Assembly (NCBI GenBank): GCA_003427395.1
Contig: BFEA01000607.1
Location: 254,504 to 282,639, forward strand
DNA length: 28,136 nucleotides
Direction: 5' to 3'
Origin: Chara braunii
Taxonomy: Eukaryota; Streptophyta; Charophyceae; Charales; Characeae
Part shown: positions 1 to 8,299 of the stretch, piece after piece
How positions within the stretch are numbered: position 1 is the first letter of the stretch
Layout of the letters: the number at the start of each line of letters is the position of its first letter
Made by a program: the position numbers and the translations under genes
Notes under the pieces: model-generated
What the model was told of the DNA's origin: nothing
What the model saw: the letters and a program-made list of their open reading frames with translations, nothing else
Databases searched by the model: none

Positions 1-66
<66 letters not shown>
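1..66. repeat. (GA)n microsatellite at window edge
   Basis: An uninterrupted GA dinucleotide tract that runs off the left edge, so its true length is unknown. A second tract of the same motif lies at 8070-8151 next to the exon candidate. Tracts of this kind are common in plant introns and intergenic DNA and are prone to length change and assembly collapse. Confidence 0.97.
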
Positions 67-69
<3 letters not shown>

Positions 70-735
70 GATGACATACGCATCGCCGAACAGCTAAGTG
101 TCCAACCCCAAACCGGCAGTATAACAACAACAGCCCTGCCTCCCTCTTTGTCCCTCTCCTCGCTGCGGCGGGTCGTAGAGGTGTCGGGGGTTATGACCCA
201 GGGGGGATGTCCGACAGAGGGCTTCCCGCGCCGGGGTCAGCCCTACTGGCGGTGCAGCGGGCCCACCCACTACCCAGTGATCACTCAAGGAAGGAGCTCA
301 CAGTCCTCGCAACCCACCCGGGAGTATCAACCTAGACCGGCGCTATCAGGCCGATACGCCAGGGGTCACTTATCTCAAACTCAGGGCTTCACCTCCCTGC
401 AGCACCTCGGCCAGGAGGCGTCAACTGCACCACAGTCACCGTGGTGCTACAGGGACGCGCCGGCTTCTGCGAGGACAGGGGTGACCCCCTCCTCCCGCAC
501 GCATCCCACTGAGCTTGCCCCTCCCGGAGCCGTCCCCCCCCATGGCCTCGACAACCCCAAGGGGAGGCACACACTCGACCGTTACGGGGACCCAGGATGT
601 ACGGTTGGGAATTCGGCATCTGATGGGCACCCTGGTGGGTGGATCCCCGGTTCAGACCTACAGAGCCTTGTGTACATCCGTGCCCCTGGAAGCATGCGCA
701 CTCAGTGAGGGAAGTGGTAGTGCGTCAACCTAACG
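67..735 (+). other. GC-rich block with a 213-codon open frame, unrecognised
   Basis: This block is clearly more GC-rich than its surroundings and holds an open frame from the end of the GA tract to 708. The predicted product is rich in Pro, Ser, Gly, Arg and Thr and has no domain I recognise. One stretch, YWRCSGPTHYPVIT, has the spacing of a retrotransposon CCHC zinc knuckle (C-x2-C-x4-H-x4-C) with the outer cysteines replaced by Tyr and Thr. It could therefore be a decayed Gag fragment, but this is weak. There is no ATG near the beginning, and the frame may be open only because GC-rich DNA has few stop codons. An ambiguous base at 738 follows it. I do not claim that it is expressed. Confidence 0.25.
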
Positions 736-754
736 CCNTGCCGACGGCATATGC

Positions 755-838
755 ATGAGGTTGCGGATTTGAACCCGCAACCTCAAGCCACAATGTGCAT
801 TTCCAATCGGTGCCCTAACCACTGGGCCATCCGCCACT
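755..838 (-). repeat. tRNA-like sequence (Ser-like, probable SINE head or tRNA pseudogene)
   Basis: On the minus strand there is a near-consensus Pol III box A (TGGCCCAGTGGTTAGGGC, 812-829) and a box B (GGTTCAAATCC, 765-775) at tRNA spacing. A 10-bp stem with an 8-nt loop surrounds box B (GAGGTTGCGG / CCGCAACCTC), where a true T-arm has a 5-bp stem and a 7-nt loop. The region between them contains TTGGAAA, which resembles a Ser-GGA anticodon loop, but its flanks do not pair into an anticodon stem. I therefore read it as a tRNA-derived repeat or pseudogene and not a working tRNA. No A-rich tail is obvious next to it. Confidence 0.6.
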
Positions 839-875
839 CACGCATTAGCCATTTATATTTACCACACAAAATGTA

Positions 876-1270
876 ATGCTTTAAAAGTCAATGAAAAGTC
901 AGAAGTTAATGAAAACTACTGAAACAGGGTTTGTATCACGACACCAGATCCTGCCGAACATCCTGTTGGCGCAACAGATCTTGGAAGAAGATCGGTGCAC
1001 AGGACAAGCCATGGCCTTTATCTCTATAGTCCTCGAACAGGCGTATGATTCAGGTCGCTGGAATTCCTATTACAAGGAATGGCACGCCAGGGGATAGGAG
1101 GGATTCTGCAGCTAGGTGAGTGAGATCAGTCAAAATACGGGTCACTAGATCAGTGAGGCAAGGCTGCCCGTTATCTCTGCCCCTCTACGTCATCTATATA
1201 GAATCGCTGCATGAAATCTTGAGAGCAGATAACAGGCTGATAAGTTTAAAACCGCTAGTACATGGCCCCA
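876..1270 (+). pseudogene. LINE-C piece 1: reverse transcriptase palm, N-terminal part
   Basis: Translated plus-strand frames match the middle of a plant-type LINE ORF2 reverse transcriptase. They contain the GFVSRHQILPNILLAQQILEE block (consensus QTGFVPGRQILDNI-type), then motif A as SIVLEQAYD, then a block in another frame reading SVRQGCPLSLPLYVIYIESLHE (consensus RGVRQGCPLSPLLF). The catalytic Asp of motif A (normally D-L-E-K-A-Y-D) is Val here, and a frameshift with stops separates the two blocks at about 1097-1120. This piece is followed by unrelated LTR-like sequence and resumes with motif C at 2856. It is a dead remnant, continuous in order with the three further LINE-C pieces. The N-terminal endonuclease is not visible upstream. 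Confidence 0.85.
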
Positions 1271-1389
1271 GCGTTGCAGAAAGTTTTTGTCGCCACAAGC
1301 AAAACTCGGAGGCGCCGCGCTGCCAGGCCCTCCGTTAAAAAAAAAAAATTGGCGGCCTCCGAAGTGGTGCGGGTTTCGTGCTGATATCG

Positions 1390-2854
1390 ATATCGTGGGC
1401 CGATATGTGGTGTACTTGTGCTTGAATACTCAAACAGCAACTGAGCTGCAGTCTATGTTACGATCCTGGTCATTTCCCAAGTGCAAATTCACAATGAAAG
1501 ACAATGCCACCCAATTGCGAAAGAAATGAAAGCACTTGCAAAGAGATAGAGACCAGAGGAGAGGTAAAGAAGAAGAAGAAGAAGAAGAAGAAGAAGAAGA
1601 AGATGTGCACCAGCAAGACCAATGACAATTCCCCCTTCTCTCTCCACCTTCCTCCTCCTCCTTCTCTTCACCAATCTTATTCTTCTCTCAATAATAATAA
1701 TAACAATGAATGGATGAACCAGAATCAATGTCCGAAGCTCCCTCTTACTGCTGACTCAACTCAACAACATCAACAACAACAACAACAACCAGTCCACCAT
1801 AGCTATGGCTTCCCTCCTTCAGCCTCCTCTCTCATGAATAGGCTATGGCGGACTAATGAGGGCCTTGCCCTGACGTCCAAAGGACAACCCAAAGCAGCTA
1901 TGGTGCTGCGCTGATGTCCAAAGGACAACACAAAGCAGCTATGCCGCTGCTGACTGGTCCGCCATGCCTGACTCTGCCTCGAGCTTCCTTGGTGCGGCAC
2001 TAGCCCAACTGGGGCCTTCTAGATGCAGCGCCCAACAAGGTGATGAAGATGGTGTCTACCATAGCCAGGTGAGTGCCTCGCCACTCTCCTACCATGCCCC
2101 CTTCTTCCTCCTCCTCAAGCTGGACTGCNCGCCATAGCCAGGCTGAGCTCCAGCGGCCCTTCACCTCCAAGCAGCGCTGCACCAGACCAGCGCTGCGCTC
2201 CAGCAGCATGTCGCCAATCCTTGCACACCGCAAATGAGGAAGAGCTCTTTGCTCTTCCTGGAGATATAGCGGCCTACCGGCCTCGTGGGCGGTGACTTCC
2301 TAGGCTGAGCGGCCTCCCAGCAACCGGTACCTCCTCCCTTTCTGAGGGAAACATCATTCCAGGCTCTGCTATCCTCCGTACAGGCCCTAGACCCGGGCTA
2401 CTTGGACTGGTACCGGCCTACCGCTATCCTACCGCTACTGGGCCTCTAAAAATGCCAACGTTTTGTCTTCTTCTGCTCGGCCTCCAGTACCCGACACTTC
2501 TACCACTACTTCAGTGGTACCGGCCTACCTGCTACTTGAGTGTTTTTCCCCTCTGCTCTAAGTGCAGCGGGCCTACCCCCGCTACTTGAGTGTTTTCCCC
2601 CTGCAACCCTTCACAGTCATGGCCACAGGTAAGTATCGGCCCTGTGGGGCCTTGCAACCAACAAGTACCCTTGCGGGTCACACACACACTCAACCGACAA
2701 GCACTCAGACAGGCATGCAAACCAGCAGGCACGCACACACACACAGACATGGAAATCACAGCAGAATGCGGGAATTTCAACAAGGCATTCATTCCAGCGG
2801 CAAATCCCAGAAATCAGCAGTGTTCTCAGTCTGTGTTTTTGGCGGGTCATTACA
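1390..2854 (-). mobile_element. LTR1: LTR-like insertion inside LINE-C
   Basis: Non-coding sequence separates RT motif B-type sequence (to 1270) from motif C (from 2856). On the minus strand its edge reads TGTAATGACCCGCC at 2854, almost the same as the edge of LTR2 next to the chromovirus (TGTAATGACCCGC at 12928). Internally it shares ordered landmarks with LTR2: purine tracts, a CTTCCTCCTCC tract, AATGTCCGAAGCTCCCTCTTAC near 1728-1750, GGGGCCTTCTAGATGCAG near 2012, and CCATAGCCAGGTGAGT near 2062. Strand is assigned from LTR2's relation to the gypsy pol. The far edge near 1390 is uncertain because the 1270-1390 stretch, which has an A12 run, matches nothing. No target-site duplication was found. 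It is probably a solo LTR of the same family. Confidence 0.6.
1567..1603 (+). repeat. (AAG)n trinucleotide tract
   Basis: A run of about 12 AAG units inside LTR1. The shorter AGAAGAAGAA tract of LTR2 (about 9000) sits at the equivalent place, so the purine tract seems to be an inherited landmark of the LTR family that expanded here. Confidence 0.95.
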
Positions 2855-2855
2855 T

Positions 2856-3230
2856 CTACGGCATTCGCGGATAACACTGCTGTGGTGGTTGCCGCAACAG
2901 TCCAGCAGTTGAGAGTGGTGAAAGAGAACCTCACTACATTTTGCAAATACTTAAGGGCACGGGTCAACTGGCACAGATCTGAAGTCATCCCTCCCCCAGA
3001 CGTGGAGCCATCGGATGGATGGGATATCACAACGGTAATAGAAGAGGTAAGGATGGTCTTCCTAGGGGCTAACCTGACCCCGAACAGATGGCAAGGCAAA
3101 CAACGGCAGTGGTGGCCCGGTCCGAAGTGCTCAAAGCGCTCATGTTCATTGGATGCATTCTAGCGGCGCTGAATAATCGAGCGTGGAGCCCGCGTTTAGT
3201 GAAAGTGCAGCTACATAACCTGAGGACCTA
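2856..3230 (+). pseudogene. LINE-C piece 2: RT motif C region
   Basis: Directly after the LTR1 edge the frame reads STAFADNTAVVVAATVQQL. This is the RT motif C block of LINEs (consensus FADDTAVV), with the second catalytic Asp changed to Asn. The frame continues through NWHRSEV, typical of the post-motif C region of plant LINE ORF2 (consensus NWxKSE), and on to FLGANLTPNRW. A frameshift near 3090 moves the similarity into another frame (EVLKALMFIGCILAALNNRAWSPRL). After about 3230 the LINE signal fades. Together with piece 1 this shows that a single LINE was split by LTR1. Loss of two catalytic aspartates (Val at motif A, Asn at motif C) means the enzyme is dead. Confidence 0.85.
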
Positions 3231-3477
3231 AACATGGAGTAAATGAGGGGATCCAAAGGAAGAGAAGTGCAGTAACTGAGGAAGAGGATATTAGGGAGAG
3301 CAGAAAGAATGCAGGAAATAAAAGAATGTACAAAGGATATAAACCATACTTGCAACCTCAGTGAAGTGCACCACGCGGCATGCGGTGTGGCACCTGCGCA
3401 TGCGCCGTACCAGCAGCCATTGTTTTTGCTTTTACTTTTTTGTGGTGTATTCATAGATACGGAAGAGTGTACTACGT
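3231..3477. other. Unassigned stretch between LINE-C pieces
   Basis: About 250 bp with no recognised coding similarity. It includes GCATGCGG and TGCGCATGCGCC near 3378-3406, short alternating purine-pyrimidine palindromes like those at 27950-28075. It may be diverged LINE-C sequence, since LINE-C similarity resumes at 3478 in the right order. Confidence 0.4.
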
Positions 3478-4280
3478 ATGGAACAAATCCTGTTCAAGTA
3501 TAGCCATGAAAGTTTTTCGTTTTGTCCAAGCATCAACCCTTCACTCTGGCTAAAGGACAAGTATTGGACCATCCCAAGAAGATCAACCAGAGACCCTTCC
3601 ACTGCCACAATAGATAGAGAAGCAGCAAGACAGGACCAAACACGAGATGACTTCTGGACCACCCTCCTAAAGACATGGAGAAAACTTCCTCTTTTGGACA
3701 AGGTGGCCCCTGAATGATGGGAAGAGGTTTGCAGGCAGCCACTCTTGCGAAACAGATGGATAACAGATGATAGAGGGAGGATATTCTGTAGTTCAGAGAC
3801 ACCATGGAAAGGATGGGCAAAGCAGGGGGTAAAACAAGTGGGGGATCTCTGGGATCAGGACATAACAGAGTGGAAAACAGAGAGCCAACTCCTCCAAACT
3901 CTCAGGTACTGCCACAATGTGGGAGATGATCTGGAGACACTCATCTTCTCCCTCCCCTTATCTTGGGTACAAATTCTGAGGAAAGGGCCCATACTCGAGG
4001 AAAACGACTAGGTGGCCATCAGAGGGGAAGCAGGGAGGATGGGCAGTGTTGTAGAAGCAGGGTCCAGGGAGTAGGGGCCACTGGTGAAGTTTTTCAAACA
4101 GATCATACCAATACCCTCCACTGAACAGTCCCAGACGAGGTAGGAGAACTCTATAGCATAAGGGTCCTAAAACGGAAGGACTGGGTTGCATTGCAGCCAG
4201 AGACTCCAATACACGAGCTAACATTTGACCTTGCCAACTGGCAATGGACCAGCTGGGGCCATTGTGCAATGAGCCCAGAC
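3478..4280 (+). pseudogene. LINE-C piece 3: ORF2 region between RT and zinc finger
   Basis: Two open frames (3478-3717 and 3721-4011, separated by a TGA at 3715) read like the C-terminal half of a LINE ORF2. The segment EEVCRQPLLRNRWI, followed by PWKGWAKQGVKQVGDLWD, aligns with KDEVLRQPLFGNEWL and LSWVKNGVWTIGHLWND in LINE-A (minus strand, about 12200-12060). It also aligns with [15 protein letters not shown] in LINE-B (about 24120). Near 4145-4260, VLKRKDWVALQPETPIHELTFDL corresponds to the FRIDTAIQSLEFDPGEW block of LINE-A. The three copies thus support each other as one LINE superfamily. The copy stops at 4281, where LTR3 begins. Confidence 0.8.
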
Positions 4281-4281
4281 G

Positions 4282-5279
4282 TGATGATACTCGTCAACAT
4301 TACCAGTCCCTATGATTATCGATCTGCTGATGAAATGACAAACAATCGTAATATGTGTGATGATAGAATGAGGTGAGAATCATACACAGACGAAGGAGGA
4401 GAGAGGGAGAATAGACAAAGGAGAGAGAAGAAGACAACAGCCCACTTCTACTTCGGGTTCCTCCTCCTCCTGGCCACCTCATCATTCAATAGACTGAATA
4501 CAATGTCTGAAGTTCTTCCTCAAGGTGCCACGTGGCACGTCAATCTGTCTACATCAGCAAATGGAGAGTATCGTCATCAACCAGGTACGTATCCTCGATA
4601 ACCACAGTCTTGATCTCCTTCTGAAGTGACAAAGAATCAGAACAGCCTCATCAACCTCGCAGCCAGCCACGTCATCAATCATATACAGGTGGCAGCGGCC
4701 ACGTCAGCAACGGCGCGTGGCAGCTGCCACGTCAGCATGCCCAGAAGACCATCGCCAGCCAGCACGTTGCCAGCCAGCAGCGCCTTGCTGTCCTCCTCTG
4801 CCAGCATATAGCCGGCGTCAAGCCAATGTCGCAATGTCGCAGCATAGCAACAGCGTCAAGTCCACGCGTGAAGTCAGCATTCACGCAAGACTGAACGTTC
4901 TCCAGCCAGGAAGTCAACTCTTAAATAGCGTGGATGCGGGGTCTGGACCCCGGGTACTGAGGTCCTGCACCGTCCAGATCTCGATATGAATGAGGGCCCA
5001 GATCGGCCAGAAACTGTATTTCTCCCGCCCTGAATGCTGTCTGGGTACCTGCACACAACAAGTGAATGTATCCGTCCATAGGCCTGGGTGCGGTACCTTT
5101 GACTCTACAGTTGTCTTTGACTGTTGAATTTCCCTTGTGCTGCGTTTGGTCACACAGCCTCCTCGACAGACTCAGGCTGGGCATGTCTCGGTCACATAGC
5201 TTAGCACAGACAACTGAGTCTGTGTCTTACCGGGGGCAAAGTTCTGAGCCCCGGTCTGCTGTTGAACAGGGTTACTGCA
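4282..5279 (-). mobile_element. LTR3: LTR-like insertion inside LINE-C, with ACGT-box cluster
   Basis: A block of about 1 kb sits between two LINE-C pieces. In plus coordinates it begins TGATGATACTCG, comparable with TGTTATGATGCTGCTC at the LTR2 edge, and it ends GGGTTACTGCA, comparable with GGGTCATTACA of LTR1 and LTR2. Internal landmarks keep the LTR1 order: a GA-rich tract at 4390-4435, CCTCCTCCTCCTGG, AATGTCTGAAGTTCTTCCTC near 4502, and ATCAACCAGGTACGT near 4579. The flanking five bases do not match, so no target duplication is evident. Its central third is rich in palindromes and ACGT cores (annotated separately). It is more diverged than LTR1 and LTR2, so it may belong to a sister family. 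Confidence 0.5.
4525..4734. promoter_or_regulatory. Cluster of ACGT-core sites and two 14-bp palindromes in LTR3
   Basis: GTGCCACGTGGCAC (4525-4538) is a perfect 14-bp palindrome centred on a G-box, CACGTG. GTGGCAGCTGCCAC (4717-4730) is a second perfect 14-bp palindrome. CCACGTCA occurs three times (4667-4674, 4699-4706, 4727-4734), and GCACGTCA occurs at 4535-4542. ACGT-core G-box and hybrid boxes are known targets of plant bZIP and bHLH factors. Clustering within an LTR is what a promoter or enhancer module would look like, but activity is inference. Confidence 0.45.
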
Positions 5280-5299
5280 ATTGGTAACAAGCTAAACAA

Positions 5300-6010
5300 A
5301 AACCCGGATCGACTTGGGAGTGAAAGCCACATATAGGGTGATGAGACCCAGCGTGAACCTCAAAGGAAAAATAGCAGATCGGTGGATGTGCCATCTGAAT
5401 GTGGGAAGGGAGGCGCTCCACCAGGTCCGGTGGTTCGAGGGGTATAAAACTAAGCCTGCCAAGGTGACATCTTTACCGTGGCGAATCAAGTACAGATGCC
5501 TCACCACAAATTTGACCAACCGAATTTTGAACAGAAGGGACTTGCCCTTCCATTGTGCTCACACTGCTATAAAAAATTCTCTTCACAAAAGAATCAGAGA
5601 ATGGATAGAACATATTTCCGTGCAATGCCCCACGACAGAGCTCACCTGAAGTTGGTGAGACAAAACCTGGAGGCAGTTGGGGACAAACATTGAGTGGCTG
5701 AGAGACTGGCGGGCCCTGCTATGTGGAGCATGGCAACCCCCACAGGAAAACACCTTCGCATCAAACAGGTTCAGATTGGGGAGAAGAACAGTCCTATGGG
5801 CTGTGTGGGTGAAGAGATAAAGTGGAAAGAGTGAGGCTTGAAGGGTAGGAATCTACAGAAATGATCGAACAAGACATAAAGATTTATCTGCAGGCTAGGT
5901 GGTCAGCGATGAAAACGACGATAGGCTCATATAACAAATATGCCGATATTTGCAAATAAATTCCAACATGTTTGTGGGACTGGCTGGGAGGGAACAAGGA
6001 GGGTGGATTG
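5300..6010 (+). pseudogene. LINE-C piece 4: zf-RVT domain and C-terminus
   Basis: Similarity to LINE ORF2 resumes after LTR3 with VKATYRVMRPSVNLKGK, then LPWRIKYRCLTTNLTNRIL. These align with the VKLGYKLLLKTK and IPWKAY...IRNLQWLIIYAALP blocks of LINE-A. The zinc-finger (zf-RVT) region is split by a frameshift: C-SH-C is visible in one frame near 5560 and EHISVQC in another near 5620. Further on, WLRDWRALLCGAW and RLGRRTVLWAVWVKR, then a stop, match the end of the zf-RVT region in plant LINEs, where an Asn commonly follows the final Arg. TEMIEQDIKIYLQARWSAM near 5860 continues the C-terminal helix. It contains several stops and frameshifts, so it is a pseudogene. Confidence 0.8.
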
Positions 6011-6490
6011 CAGAGGTCCAATGGGAAAGGGGGGAAAGACCAGATCAGCCTCCAGTCAAGGACTATACTCTGAGCTTCCACGACGGGTAAGGATTGAGGC
6101 ATCGATCCTGTTGCAGCATCTCTCAGAGGTATGTTCCCCTCACAAGCAAACTCACTGGTCGAGCTACATCGGTATGGAAATGACTAGATGGAGTCCAGCA
6201 CGAAGTATAACTGCCAAGGACAATACCTTCAATAAGGCGGTAGACTCACAGACTGAAGAGGCAGCTCCACCAAGATCCTCCAGGCTGGTCGCAGCCAGAG
6301 AAGGCAGGGGAGCTTCCTGGACTGAGTGTTCGAGCGGAAGCAGGGCGACCAGGGACACAGCACAGCAACCAAGCCCACGCTCCAAACAGAAAATCAACAC
6401 CACAATGCCTAGTCTAGTTTTCAGCACTTCAATGTTTGCTGTCAATTCTCCAAAGTCGATGCTAAAAAAAGAGTAATCTTGTTATGTGAA
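6011..6490 (+). other. Probable LINE-C 3' extension, unrecognised open frame
   Basis: An open frame from 5940 to 6476 overlaps the end of LINE-C. The product is Ser, Arg and Thr rich with no domain I recognise. Its position between the LINE-C C-terminus and an A-rich tail repeat (6491-6640) suggests a 3' ORF extension or 3' UTR of the LINE. The frame ends LKKE-stop at 6476. I see no sign of an independent gene. Confidence 0.3.
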
Positions 6491-6640
6491 TGGGACACCG
6501 GACCCTGTTTCCAGGACATGACACTCCCCACCAATAGACCGGAGCCATCAGAGGGGGGCGTGGTATTGGGAGATGCTCGTACCACTGCCAACAGCACGGC
6601 CTGACAGATGTTTGAAATAAAAAGAAGGAAAGAAAAAAGG
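6491..6640 (+). repeat. Dispersed A-tailed repeat, copy 1
   Basis: The motif GGGACACCGGACCCTGTTTCC followed by CTCCCCACCAATAGACCGGAG is shared with 19751-19804 (GGGGACGCTGGACCCGGTTTCC, CTCCCCACCAATAGAATGGAG). Both copies end in an A-rich tail, here near 6613-6640. A short A-tailed unit like this is typical of a SINE or a LINE 3' end. Placed after LINE-C, it may be that LINE's tail. Confidence 0.55.
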
Positions 6641-6701
6641 CATGAGAAATAGCCTCAGATGGGTTTTTGGCATGAGAAATGGCCTCAAATAGGCCTTTGG
6701 G
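6641..6701. repeat. Two imperfect 30-bp tandem units
   Basis: GGCATGAGAAATAGCCTCAGATGGGTTTTT is followed by GGCATGAGAAATGGCCTCAAATAGGCCTTT, differing at a handful of positions. This is a small local duplication directly behind the A-rich tail. Confidence 0.85.
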
Positions 6702-8068
6702 ACATCAGGCTTGACCGTTAGGTGGCAATACTCTCTCCCGGCTTTTTCTTCTTTTTCATTTCGCATCTCACAAATTTACGAAGAGGGCACATGTGACCGT
6801 TGATCCAGGTGTGTAATCCTTCTTTTTCTGGGATCTCATGTGCTCGCTTGCCGTACGTGCGCAATTGCCCGCACGGCGTGTGCTTGCAAGTATGGTACAA
6901 ACCTCTAAGAGGGTGTCACATAGCAAGTTAAGTGAGGGGGGAGCAACACAGTTGAGCAGGTTAGAGGAAGAGAAAAGGTGGAGGAGGACAGAGAAGTCGG
7001 AGAAACTGGACCCTTTGCCGAGGTCGAGCCAGAGAGTGGAGAACCCCCTGTTGTTGTACACACATCGAAGGACAATTCTTCAATCAGATTAGATGGAAGG
7101 AGCGCACGATCCCAAACGATTGGCAACACTCGATCAGAAGTCACAAACAGAGAATGCATTCGCAGAGAGACTCAGAATAGGGAGGGGGAGACGAGGAGGA
7201 GGGGAAGGGGATAGAGGAATAAATCCAAGTAAGGATTTAGGGAAGGTGAGGGTGAGTGTCAGAGAGCAACCGAAATGAAGAACCCAAGTGTACATCACAG
7301 TCACGGAGCAAGGATGGACCTGAAGGAGTCTGACGGAAAGAGTTGCAGTGGAGTGTCGGTGAAGAAGAGGTAGCAGCATCTCCGATGTACGAACAACATG
7401 TAGGCTGAGCACACGTCACGAACAACATGTAGGCTGAGCACACGTCACCAGCGGTAAGGCAAAGAGGATTCAGAGGTCACAGTCACGGAATAAATGCAAG
7501 CAGACACTAGAATAGGCTGGCGAAGAGATCAAACTGGTGGTGCCAGGAACTTGAAACCTCAAGAGAAAGAGATGAAAGCACCTTGATGGTGGCGGCGTGC
7601 AAGATACGACGTGGAGACACACCTTGAAAGAGGCACTGGTGGGGTCAGACAGGGCGCAGAGTCCAGTAGCCCGGAGCAGAGAAATTCAAGGTACCCATAG
7701 GCAAGTTAGAGGTTAACGGGGAGTGAGTAACCCAGTCTTCTGAGCGCAACAGGTCAATCTGGGGTGGCCTGAGCTGTTCTGTCAACGGCACAAGCGAATC
7801 AAGAAAAACTTAACCCAGGAGTCCCATATCCCTTGGTGTCACTTGCTAGGCTTGTTGGTGTTATTTTTTATGTTCTGAAGAAACGATCCCTTGGAGTCTT
7901 TAGACGAGAGTAAACCTGTCGGCGGTCATTGTGCCTCTTTTTTTTGTTAATGCCCCTCAGCGTATCATACCTGGGGGCAATTATGTGGCATTCCCATCTG
8001 GGCTCCTGACAGTGCCAAGAAGTGCACAGAAAGAGTGTGAGGAGATGAGGTGCGTGCTCACATACATG

Positions 8069-8069
<1 letters not shown>
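6702..8069. other. Unassigned purine-rich stretch
   Basis: About 1.4 kb with no recognisable transposon domain or gene. 6940-7270 is strongly purine rich on the plus strand and gives several overlapping Arg/Glu-rich open frames (for example 6978-7214), which I take as composition effects. It holds one perfect tandem duplication (7389-7446). If the OSCP1-like exon at 8205 is real, this would lie in its upstream intron. Confidence 0.4.
7389..7446. repeat. Perfect 29-bp tandem duplication
   Basis: The 29-bp unit starting ACGAACAACATGTAGGCTGA and ending GCACACGTC occurs twice with no mismatch (7389-7417 and 7418-7446). Perfect identity suggests a recent event, unlike the old repeats around it, or an assembly artefact. 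There are only two units and no spacers, so it is not a CRISPR. Confidence 0.95.

Positions 8070-8151
<82 letters not shown>
8070..8151. repeat. (GA)n microsatellite
   Basis: About 41 uninterrupted AG units, 53 bp upstream of the candidate exon. On the minus strand it is a CT tract. It generates a spurious Arg-Glu open frame. Confidence 0.97.
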
Positions 8152-8153
<2 letters not shown>

Positions 8154-8204
8154 CATGAAAAATTGACTTCTTTTTTCCCTTTGGGTTGATCTGGGCCATT
8201 CCAG

Positions 8205-8299
8205 TGATTCATGACATTGCGCAGACAATTTTTGACCCAGAGTTCATTGCAGAGCTGTTGAAGCCGCAGGAGATATACTCCACGAAGTCTGTGCATCAG
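8205..8299 (+). CDS. Single exon of an OSCP1-like gene (organic solute carrier partner 1)
   Basis: Bases 8205-8299 read, after two phase bases, as 31 codons without a stop and include HDIAQTIF, FIAELLKPQEIYSTK and SVHQ. This matches the conserved N-terminal block of OSCP1 proteins, which in animals has the pattern DII-x-TMF-x3-FMEELFKPQELYSKK. The exon is bounded by a pyrimidine-rich tract and CCAG acceptor (AG at 8203-8204) and a CAG/GTTTTG donor (GT at 8300). Its length of 95 nt implies a phase-1 upstream intron and a phase-0 downstream intron. OSCP1 is a conserved cytoplasmic protein linked to solute transport in animals; its role in plants and algae is unsettled. I found no neighbouring exon (start of the protein, or the following LAHxSIM-type block) in the window, so introns must be long or the exon is a stranded fragment. 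Confidence 0.7.

Noticed and set aside
67-708. A real protein-coding gene in the GC-rich block
   Set aside because: No ATG near the start, no recognised domain beyond a doubtful half zinc knuckle, and GC-rich DNA gives long open frames by chance.
755-838. Functional tRNA-Ser gene
   Set aside because: The anticodon stem does not pair and the T-arm has an 8-nt loop, so a working tRNA is unlikely.
1504-1914. 136-codon frame with poly-Lys, poly-Asn and poly-Gln
   Set aside because: It is created by AAG, AAT and CAA repeats inside LTR1, which is non-coding in its relatives.
5280-5292. Primer-binding-site-like TTGGTAACAAGC directly after LTR3
   Set aside because: The LTR family is assigned to the minus strand from its relation to the chromovirus, so a binding site on this side would be in the wrong place. 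LINE-C sequence follows, with no retroelement body.
7389-7446. CRISPR-like repeat
   Set aside because: Only two abutting units without spacers, in a eukaryotic context.
7931-8158. Open frame rich in Arg-Glu repeats, and its minus counterpart rich in Ser-Leu
   Set aside because: Produced by translating the GA microsatellite at 8070-8151. No domain or start context supports it.
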